NCBI GenBank assembly: GCA_039105265.1
Contig: JAPFFF010000025.1
Location: forward strand, 124,001-188,000
Reading direction: 5' to 3'
Length of the DNA stretch: 64,000 bases
Origin: Tritrichomonas musculus
Taxonomy: Eukaryota > Parabasalia > Tritrichomonadida > Tritrichomonadidae
Shown here: positions 22,470-33,387 of the stretch, in pieces
How positions within the stretch are numbered: the stretch's first letter is position 1
Layout of the letters: every line of letters begins with the position of its first letter
The notes under the pieces: generated by a model
Databases searched by the model: none
What the model saw: only the letters and a program-made list of their open reading frames with translations
Told to the model about the DNA's origin: nothing
Made by a program: the position numbers and the translations under genes

Positions 22470-24292
22470 GGTGAAATGGAATTATTTGATACACCTTCAG
22501 TTACAACACGATCAATTCAATCAACAACTGATATAACACCTATTTTAACTTAGTATAATCAAGAAATGCAACCATTACATGATGAAACTTTTGATGATGA
22601 ATTTGATGATCCTGAGAAAGCTGTATAATCAATTAGAGCAACAGAAGAAATATGTAATCAATTTAGAGATAGCTTAAAGAAACCATTTAATTTACTTGCA
22701 GAAAAAGTAAATGAAATAGAGGGGAATAATTATATTTCACAGAAAGATTTGGTTAGGGATGATACAATAGATATTTTTGGTAAATATGTCAATGGTGAGG
22801 TTCATTTGGAAGTAGAAGATACAATAACAGATGGAGCAATTAAAGCAAGATTTTTGGTCCAAAAGGTTAGTGAATACAATGATGTTGATTATGAAGAGAA
22901 TATAGTTACTATAAATATTACTGGTGGGGCAATAAATGATCAAGGAACAAATGATTTCTCTAGTTGCATCATGAATGATAAGGTATTTATTATATCAAAT
23001 CCAAATAAACTTAGAGTTGGTGGAATACATATTAAAGAAAATACATGTTTGAGACATATGGACTATACAACAAATGATTTAGCATATACTTGTGATATAG
23101 AATCATTACATAAAAAGATAGATGGTATGCATGAGCAGATAGAGAAGAACGATACCGCACTAGCATCAACTTTAAATAAATTTCCAACAGTTGATGAAGT
23201 TAATGAAGCATTAGATGAATTGAAAAATAATATGGTAAACATGGATAATTTGTATACGAAAGAAGAAGCAGATAACAAATATGTTTTAAAAGGTGAGATT
23301 CCTGATATGTCAAATTATGCTCTGAAAAGTGAAAATGATGAACTGAAGACAAAAATTGAAAATTTAGTAACTGAGAACACAATTTTGAAGACAAGGATAG
23401 AAAACATAGAGACAAGATTAGCAGCATTTGAACATAATGGAAATAAAGGTAGTTCATGTGCATATGCTACAAAAGCAGAATTATCAGAATATAGAAAATT
23501 AAATGATATATCCTATGATTATGATAGGATCTCAAAATCACAAATAAGGAAGTGCTATTGGATTATGGTGATGATCAAAGGAGATATACAGCATCTCATA
23601 TACCATATCATGAGGGAGCTCATTTAATTGGAAAAAATACAGATCCAGATGGTGTTGAGCATTCATTTGACACTATATTTGAGACCCAAGATGACATCTC
23701 CTAGAGTCAATATATGAATTGTATTTTATTCCTCAGACAATCTGAAATCTGTGAAGGATTATATATTGATTGGGATATCATGACTGGTGCAATTTACATT
23801 TATGAAGATTATTATGGTTATTATATTGGTTGTGAAATATCGTCTGCAACAATTGATGAGGACATTTCATTATCTACAAGCAATGAGCTGACCAACTACT
23901 ATACCAAAGATGAACTGAAAAGATTTGGATTAAATGAGGGCTATCAAATAAGACCTTCAGTATTTGAATTATCAATGGAAAACTTTAATCATATTAGATT
24001 CAAGTATGCAGGCACAAATGTAGCTGCAGTGTGGAAAAGATTTCATATATTTATATTCAAAGATTTCGTTGGTAAGAATCATTTCATTAAATTTGATTTT
24101 ATTCACAAGCTAATTACTTTGGATAACAATGTTAGTTCAACATATGAAATCCCAATTGACAATTCTTGTATCAATGCGATAAATATTACCTTTCAGACAT
24201 GCTGTTTCATCACAACACAGGAATTAGTTAGCAAATATGAATTATTCACGACCAAACAAGTAAGTTATCAGTTAGCCAATCAAAAATATTAA
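22470..24292 (+). mobile_element. fossil Polinton fragment: fibre-gene tail
   Basis: The protein-level text of this stretch matches, block by block, the 3' part of the fibre region of Polinton 2 (about 58950-59640). The shared landmarks are a phrase on Asp-Ile/Val-Gly-Lys-Tyr, then DYEENI, then TNDIAYTCDI-like, then FPTVDEVN. After these come tail-fibre-like 'YALKSE' steps. No other Polinton gene is recognisable nearby. It is an isolated, broken scrap with several breaks and is clearly older than the two large Polintons further right. Confidence 0.75.
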
Positions 24293-24501
24293 AAATTCAT
24301 TGCTCTTCAGCTGGATTTAGTCTCGGGTACATTTCAATCGTAGAAAAGTTTTTTTTGTAGTCATTAATGACAGCCTTTTTGTGAAGAGAACTTTTTGAAC
24401 ATGGAACTTTTTCATTATCAAACTTTTTGAATACGCGAACTATAGAACTTTTTGAATGTGCTTTTTGAATGGGGTCTAGGGGCGGGAGCCCTTAGAGTAG
24501 T

Positions 24502-24601
24502 CTCGAGCGCAGCGAAGAGGAAAGGCTGTGTAATTAGACACGGCCTACCGTATACTACTAAATGTTGTATATTTAGTCCATTCCTCTTCGCTGCGCTCGA
24601 G
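24502..24601. repeat. GC-rich 21 bp perfect inverted repeat
   Basis: A 21-base arm at 24502-24522 (begins CTCGAGCGCAGCGAAGAG) is perfectly complementary to 24581-24601, with a 58 nt loop that itself holds a small TGTGT/ACAC hairpin. It is a GC-rich island in AT-rich DNA, lying between the fibre fossil and a transposase fossil. It may be the end structure of a mobile element. The upstream 24380-24470 repeats AACTTTTTGAA several times. Confidence 0.75.
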
Positions 24602-24657
24602 CAGCAATCAGATTTTGTATTTTATTAAACGTTTTCCTAGTTCAGATTCCTAAAAGA

Positions 24658-25256
24658 ATGATAGACCCCTATCAACTTTTAGATGGCATGATCTTTGGGA
24701 GAATGAAATCTGAAGTAAGAGTCTTTATTAACACCAGAAATGCTAAAAAAATTTTGGATATCTTTGATCCTGAAACTGGCACATTAAAAGAATTGATTAA
24801 ACATCAAGAACCCTTAAACAAGAAAGAAACTTTAATAATTATATAACAAATATGAAACAGAATCGATGAAACATCAATTCTTCAAGCATTGGAAAATTTT
24901 CTTTTGACGCCCACATCAGAGTTACAAATAAATTAAGATGAAATAACCAAGGTTAAAACATCTTGTAAAACCATTCTCTAAAGAATAGAGAAAGAAGTTC
25001 AAGAAAATGTTCCAGTTTTGACCTCAGTCAAATAAAAAACTATCATATCTATCAGAGAAACATTTTTTAAATTGGTGAGAAATCAAAACAAGCATTAAGA
25101 AATACGGGGAGAAGCAACCAAAGCCAAACAAATCAATTGGCCCAGATCAAACTCCTTGATCAAGCATTCCCTCCAATGATTTGCCCTGATCAACCTGCTC
25201 TGCCAATGTATCATCCTCAACAAAACAATGGACCTATATTTTTTACTAATCAATGA
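24658..25256 (+). pseudogene. pogo/DDE_1-type transposase fossil, C-terminal part
   Basis: The first 62 codons include YQLLDGMIFGRMK, which corresponds to the QPLD..(V/I)FG..K block near the third catalytic position of pogo/jerky-type (CENP-B-like, DDE_1) transposases. Degraded text continues with ILQALENF. A Pro/Gln-rich tail follows (FPPMICPDQPALPMYHPQQN) and ends near 25256. Several in-frame stops are present. The 5' side is cut off near the GC-rich inverted repeat. It is a relative of the minus-strand fossil at 25731-27240. Confidence 0.55.
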
Positions 25257-25730
25257 AAACAATTACTTGTAAAATTGAGTGTTCAATTTGAAGTATAAAA
25301 AAAGAGTTCATTGTCTCCAACGAGTGAACATGAAAAAAAACTAAAATAACTCACACCTTAACATTTTTAATTAAAAGCAAATTTAAAACTATAAATCTCT
25401 TTTTTATAAACAAGCATTGAAATCAATAATAAGAAATGTAATTGTGATGACTATAAGTGCAATAAAAAATGTAAGTTTGAATATTACTGCATGTATAAAT
25501 AAAATCATTATTTAAAAAGGCCTAAATCATAATTGTCTGAGAAATATACATATTTATTTTATTTCCCGATTTACAGAATTTGTAGAAAATTGCAATGAAC
25601 AATTCTTTCGGTCAATAATAAGAAATATGGTTATATTAATTTTGGAGTTCTCTTAAAAATTGAGAGAGTTTCTGAGAGTTATTCTCAATTCCGTAGGTTT
25701 ACATGAAATAAAGTAAAATAACAGGTATCT
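25257..25730. other. spacer, nothing recognised
   Basis: AT-rich spacer of about 470 bp between two transposase fossils in convergent orientation. No coding frame, RNA gene or repeat is recognised. Confidence 0.5.
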
Positions 25731-26424
25731 TTATTTATAAATATCACGATTTCCCCAAATTTCAATTGTTTCTTTTATTATATATTCCCATCTGGTCGAA
25801 TCAATAGGTGTAAGTAAGATCAATTCTCTAGCTGCAAGCCTCTTTTTCACGATCCCGAAAAGCATGCCGTCAAGAGGTTGATATTTACATGTTCTGCAGG
25901 AAGGGACATATACCAACCTAATTTGCACCTTTTCTGCGAGTTGTCTAACCGACTTTCCCACATTAAACTTATATACGTCTAGAATCAAAGCAAACGGCCC
26001 GTCTGTCATTCTTTTCCTCTGTTATTCTCATCATATGATGAAAATTGAATAGAATATATCCATGAAGTACTTTTAATTGTTTTGACTTGGTAAAGGTTTT
26101 TTACATTCAGACAAATAATAATCAGTATTTTCATTTATGAATTGATAATGTATGTGCATAATTTTATTGTTATCTGGAGTATTGATAAAACTAAATAGTT
26201 TGGTCTATAAGTTGGAAATCCAGATTTCGTAAATATAAATTTGAAATAAACTTGCCTTTATTTTTTCACATTCTCTGAAAATTATTATCCTATGGGATGC
26301 TGATTGACTTTTTATCGAGATGCTGTTTGACCTTCTCCCTGGATAAATATCTATATATATGCATGTGGACGTTTTCTCAGAATGCGTCCTGGATCAGTTT
26401 CGTTTCTTGATCTTATAATTATTA

Positions 26425-26476
<52 letters not shown>

Positions 26477-27240
26477 GATAAATAAGCTTAAATTTTTTTG
26501 AATTAATTTCATAAGATTACATGAATTATTGAATCATTGCAAACTCTCTAGGATTGTGCATAATACTGGTAACTATCCAAAACTTAATAAAGCCCTTTTA
26601 TAAAAATTTACAATGGGAAAATATATTTTATCCACTTTTTTTAAACAGTAGTGGAACAAGTGCTCATTTCATATACACGAAAAGTTCGATATAAGTGATT
26701 TTGGTGAAAGTTTATCCCTTTTTCAAATTAGCTTATGAATTTCTGAACAATCAAAAATATCAAATCAAGAACTTGGAATATATTGGAGGTATGACTTGGA
26801 TAAACAATCATTATCAAGATGCGATGAACAATTATCCGAAAATAAAATAGAAGGACAGTCATCAATTTATGTATAATTTCGATCTTTTTCGACCTGAGGA
26901 ATGAAATTAATGATAATATTGTTCTTAAAAATGTTTTTGTTCTACTAGTAGAAAATTGTATTTTATGTTATAGCTAGATCTTGTTGAAAAAATCTACATT
27001 TTCTTTTATATTAAAGTCAAATTTGTATTTTATGTTACAGCTAAATGGAAATTGGCATCTCCATCAGCAGATGTAGTGACAACCAAGGTTGCATGTTTGT
27101 TTTTTCTGTCAACTGGATATCATTGCCTTTTAATTCTTTTGAGATAATCACCGCATTTTTCCCTCTCTTCCCTGTATGAAAGATCAGTTTCATCAATATT
27201 GTAAGTGGGGACGATAAAAATCAATTTTTCAACAAGATCT
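25731..27240 (-). pseudogene. pogo/DDE_1-type transposase fossil
   Basis: Read on the minus strand, three pieces of a DDE_1 transposase appear in the expected order. NIDETD (about 27200-27183) corresponds to the first catalytic Asp region. TTSADG follows at about 27080-27060. The clean 92-codon frame 26009-25731 holds LILD (second Asp) and then VPSCRTCKYQPLDGMLFG (third position block). Between them lie about 1 kb of decayed sequence and a T28A24 homopolymer junction. The gene is clearly dead. This family cuts and pastes DNA and duplicates TA; I could not place its terminal repeats. Confidence 0.6.
26425..26476. repeat. T28-A24 homopolymer junction
   Basis: Twenty-eight T are followed directly by 24 A, a self-complementary structure able to form a perfect AT hairpin. 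It lies inside the pogo-type fossil and may mark the insertion point of two tails, or simply slippage. Confidence 0.9.
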
Positions 27241-27754
27241 AAGAACTCTATAAAGTTTTTTTTGGAATTGTCAATCTTGAAGCATCTTATAGGTCAAATC
27301 TTATAATAAAAATGACATATCGCAGATAAAAGTATTTCCTCTTTTATCTGCTTTATCTGCTTTTTTTTTTCTTAAATCAAAGTTAAAATCAGTTATGACA
27401 TCATACAGTCAAAAGTTATCTTCTACACATTATATCCAATATTTTTACTGATAAGCATATAAATATGCAATCTATTCAACTATAAAACTTTTTCGGCTTT
27501 GTTTTCATTTCAAATTGATATTTGACTTATTTTTTATTTCAATTTTACATATTGATAAATTTAATAAAAAAATTTTCAAGATTTTCGAAACAGATCGAAG
27601 CAAAATACTGTGAAAACTGTTGCAATTGATTTTTTTTTTTTTTTTTTTCCAGAAACTTTTGATAAATTTAATAAAAAATAATTTTTAATCATCATCTATC
27701 GTTTAAAATAAATAAACAATTATAATGATATAAAATGAAAATTCGTGCTGATAT
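27241..27754. other. spacer, nothing recognised
   Basis: AT-rich spacer between the pogo-type fossil and the tyrosine-recombinase element, with a roughly 19 nt poly-T run near 27630. No gene is supported. Confidence 0.5.
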
Positions 27755-28925
27755 TTTTATATTCTCATCTGGCCACTTTTTGAATTAACAATTAGCTAAA
27801 AATATCAGCACCAACTTTTTCAATTAAAAACAAAATAATCAAACTTTTTGAATAAAAAATTAAAAATTTTTTATTAAAAATTTTGTAATGCATTGGAGAC
27901 TTCTTCGCCAGCTTTGGTCATTTCAACTGACACATACCTTATATAAGATGTCGATTTCCAACGTCCATGAGCTTTAATCAAATAATCAGGAACACCATTA
28001 ATGCCACAATAAAAGGCACCTCCACGTCTGAATGAATGCCAATTATATTTATCAAAATCGACGACTCCAATTGTTTTTAACAAATATCGTAAACGAGACC
28101 TTAAAGCTGATTCTGTTAGCTTCACAATTTTTTCATCATCGCCAAAATTATCTAAAACATCGACATATGGTATCGGACACCAAGGTTTATCTGTCAAATA
28201 AATATAGGTCAAGGTCCCGCGTCCAAATTGATCGTTTTTGGAAAATTCGATATGTAAAGATAGAATCTTTTCATCACTTGATAGTTTTATATCTGATTTT
28301 TTAAAGACATTAATTCGGAATTCCTCAAAAAAGCAAAAAAGGCAAGAGTCATATAGAAAAATAATAATCTATTTTCATAAATATTCAATGGATAATTATC
28401 TATTATTAATTGAAACCACGTTATTTCAAATGGAAGCTTTGCATTCGGACAAGTCTCTCCCTTTAAATATCTCCGAATGCCTGATTTAAAATGTTTGAAA
28501 CTTATATCTTTTGTTAAATTATCTAGTTTGTTATCGTCAAAATAGTTGTTTAAAGCTTGAATGTATGCTACAATTGTACTATAAGTTCTTCCTTTATTAA
28601 TTTGATTCACAATAAAACCTTTCATTTTCTCTATTGAGATAGGATATTATTAATAGAGAAAATGAAAGTTTAGGATATTGAATTAAAACTTGTTCATAAA
28701 CTTTCATTCGCGATGCATATGTTCGTTTAGATGAATCTGAAAGGTTTTCTGCACTAAAGGTTTCAGCTTGGTTTAAAAGCTCTTTCCAGCGATCTTCCAT
28801 AAATTTTTTTTAATTTTTTATTCAAAAAGTTTGATTATTTTTCGTTTTTAATTGAAAAAGTTGGAGCTGATATTTTTAAGCTAATTGTTAATTCAAAAAG
28901 TGTCCATGAGAATAAAAAATATTTT
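27755..28925 (-). mobile_element. compact tyrosine-recombinase transposon with long TIRs
   Basis: About 115 bp at 27755-27870 match the reverse complement of about 28801-28925 with few differences (shared blocks include TTTTTGAATTAACAATTAGC and AATAATCAAACTTTTTGAAT). Between the arms lies only one gene, for a tyrosine recombinase on the minus strand. Its ATG touches the right arm and its stop lies against the left arm. The whole unit is only about 1.17 kb. Cryptons, the usual single-gene tyrosine-recombinase transposons, lack such repeats. No reverse transcriptase or capsid gene is present, which argues against DIRS/Ngaro or Polinton kin. The gene is interrupted, so this copy is not autonomous. 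Confidence 0.75.
27874..28800 (-). pseudogene. tyrosine recombinase, interrupted
   Basis: The gene is visible as three consecutive open blocks in the same orientation. 28800-28597 is an N-terminal SAM-like region. 28625-28287 holds the core-binding domain and the first catalytic Arg (FLRNSELMSL). 28212-27874 is the catalytic domain with HSFRRGGA, then HGRWKS, then YIRYV (the nucleophile Tyr candidate). Together they cover about 309 codons, a normal size. Frames change at least twice. The first change lies at a perfect 17 bp inverted repeat (28619-28635 with 28652-28668), which looks like a template-switch scar. The His-Ser-Phe-Arg-Arg-Gly-Gly motif and the GRW box resemble Crypton/Ngaro-type enzymes more than phage integrases. 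Plus-strand frames over this region are shadows. Confidence 0.8.
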
Positions 28926-29182
28926 ATTTTTTTATATCACATATCATTTTAATTTGCGGTTATTTAACGTACTGGATTTGTACCTTAAAATATTTTAATA
29001 TTTGATTAATGATTTAAATTTTTTAAAGGAAATTTATCAACCATATGTTTTTATAAATATCACAATCCAAATTTTACAAAATAAATATAAAAAACTATAA
29101 AAAATTTACCGTTTAAAATGCACGTTATTTTCACATCACGAAATTCTCACAGCAACGTGCTCATTGTAGAGCTCTACAAAAT

Positions 29183-29187
29183 TCATA
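29183..29187 (+). promoter_or_regulatory. initiator-like element TCATA
   Basis: TCATA fits the trichomonad initiator TCA(+1)Py(T/A), with the +1 A at 29185, 8 nt before the start codon of the BspA-like gene. Confidence 0.5.
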
Positions 29188-29192
29188 TATAA

Positions 29193-30710
29193 ATGACTCA
29201 TGTCGATCATAATGGCATTTCATACGAAATAAAACAAGGAAATTATACAGCTTCTGTAATTGGATTGACAGAAAAAACACCAAATGTAGAAATCCCCAAA
29301 AACATTGAATATGATAATAATGTTTACGTCATTACTAGCATTTCAAATTCAGCATTTGAAAACAACGGATATATAAAATCAGTTTCTTTCCCGCCCGACT
29401 CAATGCTTTCATTGATAGCGAGCAAAGCATTTAGTGGATCTATATTAGAATCAATAACAATACCAAAAATGGTAAAAATTATAGAACGCGAAGCATTTTA
29501 TTCATGCAAATGCCTTCAAAAAATAATTTTTCAAGAAAACTCAGAACTTCGTTTTATAGATCAATCAGCATTTCATGAAACCAAAATTAGCGAAATAACG
29601 ATACCTTCAAAAGTTCAACAAATCGGAAATTCAGTATTTTATAGCTGTAGAAATCTTCAAAAGATCATTTTTCCAGAAGATTCGGAACTTCGATTAATTG
29701 ATCAATATGCATTTTGCCGAACCAAAATAAATGAAATAGCAATACCACCCAAAGTTCAACAAATAGGAAGCTATGCATTTTCCAACTGTTCTAATCTCCA
29801 AAAAGTCACTTTCCAAGAAAATTCAATTCTTCGATTGATTGATCAACATTCATTTTATGAAACCAAAATTACAGAAATAGTCATTCCTTCAACAGTACAA
29901 CAAATAGGAAGCTCAGCGTTTTCAGGCTGTAAGAGCCTCCAAACAATCACTTTTCAAGAAAATTCAGAGCTTCGTTTAATTGACGATCACGCGTTTTATT
30001 ACACAAAAATTACAGAAATAACCATTCCATCGAAAGTACACCATATTGGCAGCTATGCGTTCCACTACTGTTCTAATCTCCAGAAGATCAATTTCCAGGA
30101 GAATTCCCAGTTAAGAGTGATCGGAAATTATGCTTTCGCTAGTGCTCAAATTGACCAAATAACCATTCAATCTCATATTAGTGCATTACAGGACAACAGC
30201 TTATGCGGCCTCCCTGAAATTACTAATATAATAATAGCACCAGAAAACAAACATTTCAAGTTTGATAATAACATGCTATTCTACAGAAGAGAAGAAGATG
30301 AAGAAAGTCCTTTTGACGTTCTTTTCTATGTCCCTCAAAAAGTGGAAAAAATCGTTATTCCAACTTTTGTTAAAGTTATTAATAAATCCGCTTTTGAAGG
30401 CTGCAAAAACTTAAAATATTTGGAAATTACTAAAGGTTCTAAGTTGGAATTCATGTGCAATGACCAATTCAAGGACTGCTGCCTTGAGACGATTATTGTT
30501 CCATCAAATTTGATTAACTCACCTGGCTTTTTGTGCTATTCCGAAGCGATAAAAGAAATTGTTATAGTTGATGATGAAGTAGAAATTGATAAGCTGAATT
30601 TCTCCCTTTTCCCTAATCTTAATCAAATATCATATCCTAATGCAAGAACAATCAAAATTGAAAGAGGCATTAATAGCTTGTCAATGCGGAATTTCCGTAA
30701 GTTTGAATGA
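29193..30710 (+). CDS. BspA-like leucine-rich repeat protein
   Basis: A 505-residue protein made of TpLRR/LRR_5 repeats of about 23 residues. They pair into units of 46-47 residues with the rhythm 'I..IGSYAF..C.NLQKI.F.ENS.LR.ID..AF..T.I.EI.IP'. The repeats run from residue about 50 to 330, break at an acidic insert (about 365-375), and resume with 'VIPTFVKVINKSAFEGCKNL' up to about 440. This is the BspA-like family that is the largest gene family in trichomonads, where some members sit on the surface. This one has neither an evident signal peptide nor a membrane segment, so an internal or non-classically exported location is as likely. Repeats 2-5 are similar enough in DNA to suggest growth by unequal exchange. 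Confidence 0.9.
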   Translation: MTHVDHNGISYEIKQGNYTASVIGLTEKTPNVEIPKNIEYDNNVYVITSISNSAFENNGYIKSVSFPPDSMLSLIASKAFSGSILESITIPKMVKIIEREAFYSCKCLQKIIFQENSELRFIDQSAFHETKISEITIPSKVQQIGNSVFYSCRNLQKIIFPEDSELRLIDQYAFCRTKINEIAIPPKVQQIGSYAFSNCSNLQKVTFQENSILRLIDQHSFYETKITEIVIPSTVQQIGSSAFSGCKSLQTITFQENSELRLIDDHAFYYTKITEITIPSKVHHIGSYAFHYCSNLQKINFQENSQLRVIGNYAFASAQIDQITIQSHISALQDNSLCGLPEITNIIIAPENKHFKFDNNMLFYRREEDEESPFDVLFYVPQKVEKIVIPTFVKVINKSAFEGCKNLKYLEITKGSKLEFMCNDQFKDCCLETIIVPSNLINSPGFLCYSEAIKEIVIVDDEVEIDKLNFSLFPNLNQISYPNARTIKIERGINSLSMRNFRKFE

Positions 30711-31569
30711 TTATTATTATTATTTAGTTACAACCTTATTGGTGATTGAATTGATTAAATATCTTTTATATGAATTTTATTATAATAAGTATTTAACTTT
30801 TTTTTAACTGATGAGTTTGAAATGCTATTAATTGCTTTTAGAAGGTTGCAACACAATTGAAAAATGTGTATAATGATTAAAACAATAAAAAACCTTTCAA
30901 ATTTTCAAATTTGCAGATATTTTGAATGAGCAATAATAATAGTACAAACTCATTTGAAAGGGTATTTATGAAAATTCATCATAAAATCGTGAGTTATATA
31001 GAATATAATATCTTATATATTCAAAAAATTGAGTTAAATTGAATGATTTATTGGGGTTTTGTTGTTATAAAATAATTCATTTAAGGGTTTTGTTGTTATA
31101 AAATATGTATATAAGGCAGATGGATTTAAGGGTCCTTTCTTATCCTTATTTTTTCACAAAAAGTTTAATATGGCATACAAACTTTTTTTTATTTAAAAAA
31201 AAAAAAAAAACATTTAGGACGAACTCCTATCTAAAACTTTTTGAATACTATTTCAATTTTTTTCTTAAATTTTTAAAAAGAGTATTCTAAAAAACGATTT
31301 GTTTTATGACTTTCAAATCATTTATAGCTTTTTATATTTTGAGGAAATATGTAAAATATTTGGAATTTTAATTTTATACCGAAATCATTAGATATTAGAG
31401 CTGTGCGTATTCAACCCACTTATTATTGAAAAAGTTTGTTATATTACGAAAAAGTTTGTTATAATGAATAAATATTTATACGAATAAATATCATTTATAT
31501 TAGAATAATAATTTTTTTATAGAAAAAGTGATTTTTTTATAATAAAAATTTGTTTTATGATAAAAAATA

Positions 31570-32087
31570 CTTATTCGGAAAAACAGACTTATTCGGAAAT
31601 TTATTTCAAAACTTTTTGAATTAAGACGTTAAGATAATATCAAAGACGTTAAAATAACTAAAACATCATTTTTTATTTTGTTTTTTTCACAATTCGAAGC
31701 TTTAATCAATATATTATAAATTGAACAAACTTCTATTAACGCAAGTCTATCAAATCGCGTAGTTGACGAAAAAATTTTGAATATTATTGCAAATATTCTT
31801 TATTTTTATATCTTTGCATTTTACTCGAAAAAATGATTAATATTATTAATATGTATCTACTTTTTCAGAGAATTAGATATTTATAAATTTCTATATATAT
31901 AACGTTCTTTCAAAAATGCTACGACTCTGATGTAATTCTTTGGTTCAAATGAAAGAACGTTATCATGTTTAAATAAATAATTTTTTGGAAAATAACATTT
32001 GTTTTCTTGAATAAGTAATTTTATTTAGATTAAAATAATTTTTTCCGAAATTTAGACTTATTCGGAAAAACAGACTTATTCGGAAAT
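31570..32087 (+). repeat. perfect 31 bp direct repeat 487 bp apart
   Basis: 31570-31600 and 32057-32087 are identical. Each itself contains two copies of CTTATTCGGAAA. They bracket the hairpin at 31899-31963. Confidence 0.85.
31899..31963. repeat. hairpin, 14 bp perfect stem
   Basis: ATAACGTTCTTTCA at 31899-31912 pairs perfectly with 31950-31963 around a 37 nt loop. The loop is relatively GC-rich for this spacer (GCTACGACTCTGATG). It may be a tiny mobile hairpin or a structured RNA; nothing known is recognised. Confidence 0.7.
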
Positions 32088-32858
32088 AAAAAACTTATAT
32101 TATGAAAAAGTGTACTTATATCAGAAAAAGTTTTTTTTTCTCCAAAAAAAAGTTTTTCACGCGGGGCTCTATTATGATAAAAAAATTTAAGATATATGCT
32201 AAAATTCGGATGTAAATATTAAGCAATGTTTATTTAAAAATTAAATGACAAACAATAAGAATATCATGTGTAAACCAAAATTAATATGATTAATAATAAC
32301 AACTGCATTCTTATATTGAGATAATTTGCATTTAATAGGCTCAACAGCTAACAAAAACTTTTTTTCTAAAAGTATTTAAGATTCTAGGACTATATAATTT
32401 AAAAATTCAGAATATTTTACGTAGGACTATGCTGATTAAATTTAATTTGAATAATTTGATTTGATATAAAAAGTAAACCCATGCAAAAACTCGGATCTCC
32501 TCTTACACAAGGTTTCATTAAAAACATAAATATTCATAGGTGTCTAATTTTGGTAAATAAATCATTTAACCATATTGTTCTTCATTATATTAATTCAAAC
32601 TGCATATTGATGTTGATATTTTTCAAAAGTTCCATATTTGATTATTACAATCGATAAATTAATAATTGTGTTTAAAGAATCAACAATTGTAGCAGAATTT
32701 AAATGTTCAGCGAAGCTTTAAAAAAGAAAAATACTAAAAAATATTTTAAGACAATTTTTATCATATTATCATTCAATTTTTTTTTTGGGTATTCAAAAGT
32801 TATTTAAAAAATTTTCTTTATTGAAAAATGGGGAGATTATTAAATTGTCCACTTTTTT

Positions 32859-33102
32859 ACTTCACATTTCGTTTTTTAAAAAAAAAATAAAAAAAAAATT
32901 GTGAATTTTTTGAAAATTTTTTAAAAAATAGTGATTTTTTTTGAGAAAATTCAAAAAATAGTGAGTTTTTTTTACCAATCAATGCAAAGAATGCAGTGAA
33001 AAAATCCAAAAAAAAATATATTTTGGTCACTGACTGATGAAGATTAAAGTGGCGTGAGTTTCATCCGAAAATTCCTTATCTACTCAAGATATATAATTAG
33101 AT
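32859..33102 (+). repeat. left copy of the 243 bp direct repeat flanking Polinton 1
   Basis: About 244 bp, non-coding, starting ACTTCACATTTCG and ending ATATATAATTAGAT. Its partner at 45028-45268 has the same orientation and differs at only a few positions and homopolymer lengths. Landmarks are AAAATAGTGATTTTTTTTGA and CACTGACTGATGAAGATTAA. Confidence 0.9.
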
Positions 33103-33387
33103 AGTAGTATATGTTTGTCATGATTTTAGGACTTCGTCCCAAACTCCTGACAAACCCTTTGAAAACACCTTATTTTGGGCACTTTTTTGGTCTCAAACAC
33201 CTCATTTTAGCCCTTTTTTGACTCAAAAAGTCGTCCAACAATTTCTTAAGTATCCCCATACTTGACCCCCTATTTTCACTCAACAATTTGGGTTCAAAAA
33301 GATGTTTGTCATACCCACTAATAAAGTCATTGATTTAGGACTAACGAGTTGTTTCAACTTTTTTGAAAAAAATATTTTTTATCCCCA

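Larger units (their letters stand above)
30711..32858. other. 2.1 kb gene-free spacer with short repeats
   Basis: No gene is supported; the 61-codon frame at 31105-31290 is low-complexity. The stretch holds a 31 bp tandem repeat (31054-31104), a 31 bp direct repeat (31570-31600 and 32057-32087), a hairpin (31899-31963) and many copies of GAAAAAGT-type text. It ends at the left direct repeat of Polinton 1. Confidence 0.6.

Noticed and set aside
28032-28489. Plus-strand frames over the tyrosine-recombinase region
   Set aside because: They are shadows of the minus-strand gene, which has clear catalytic motifs and TIR context.
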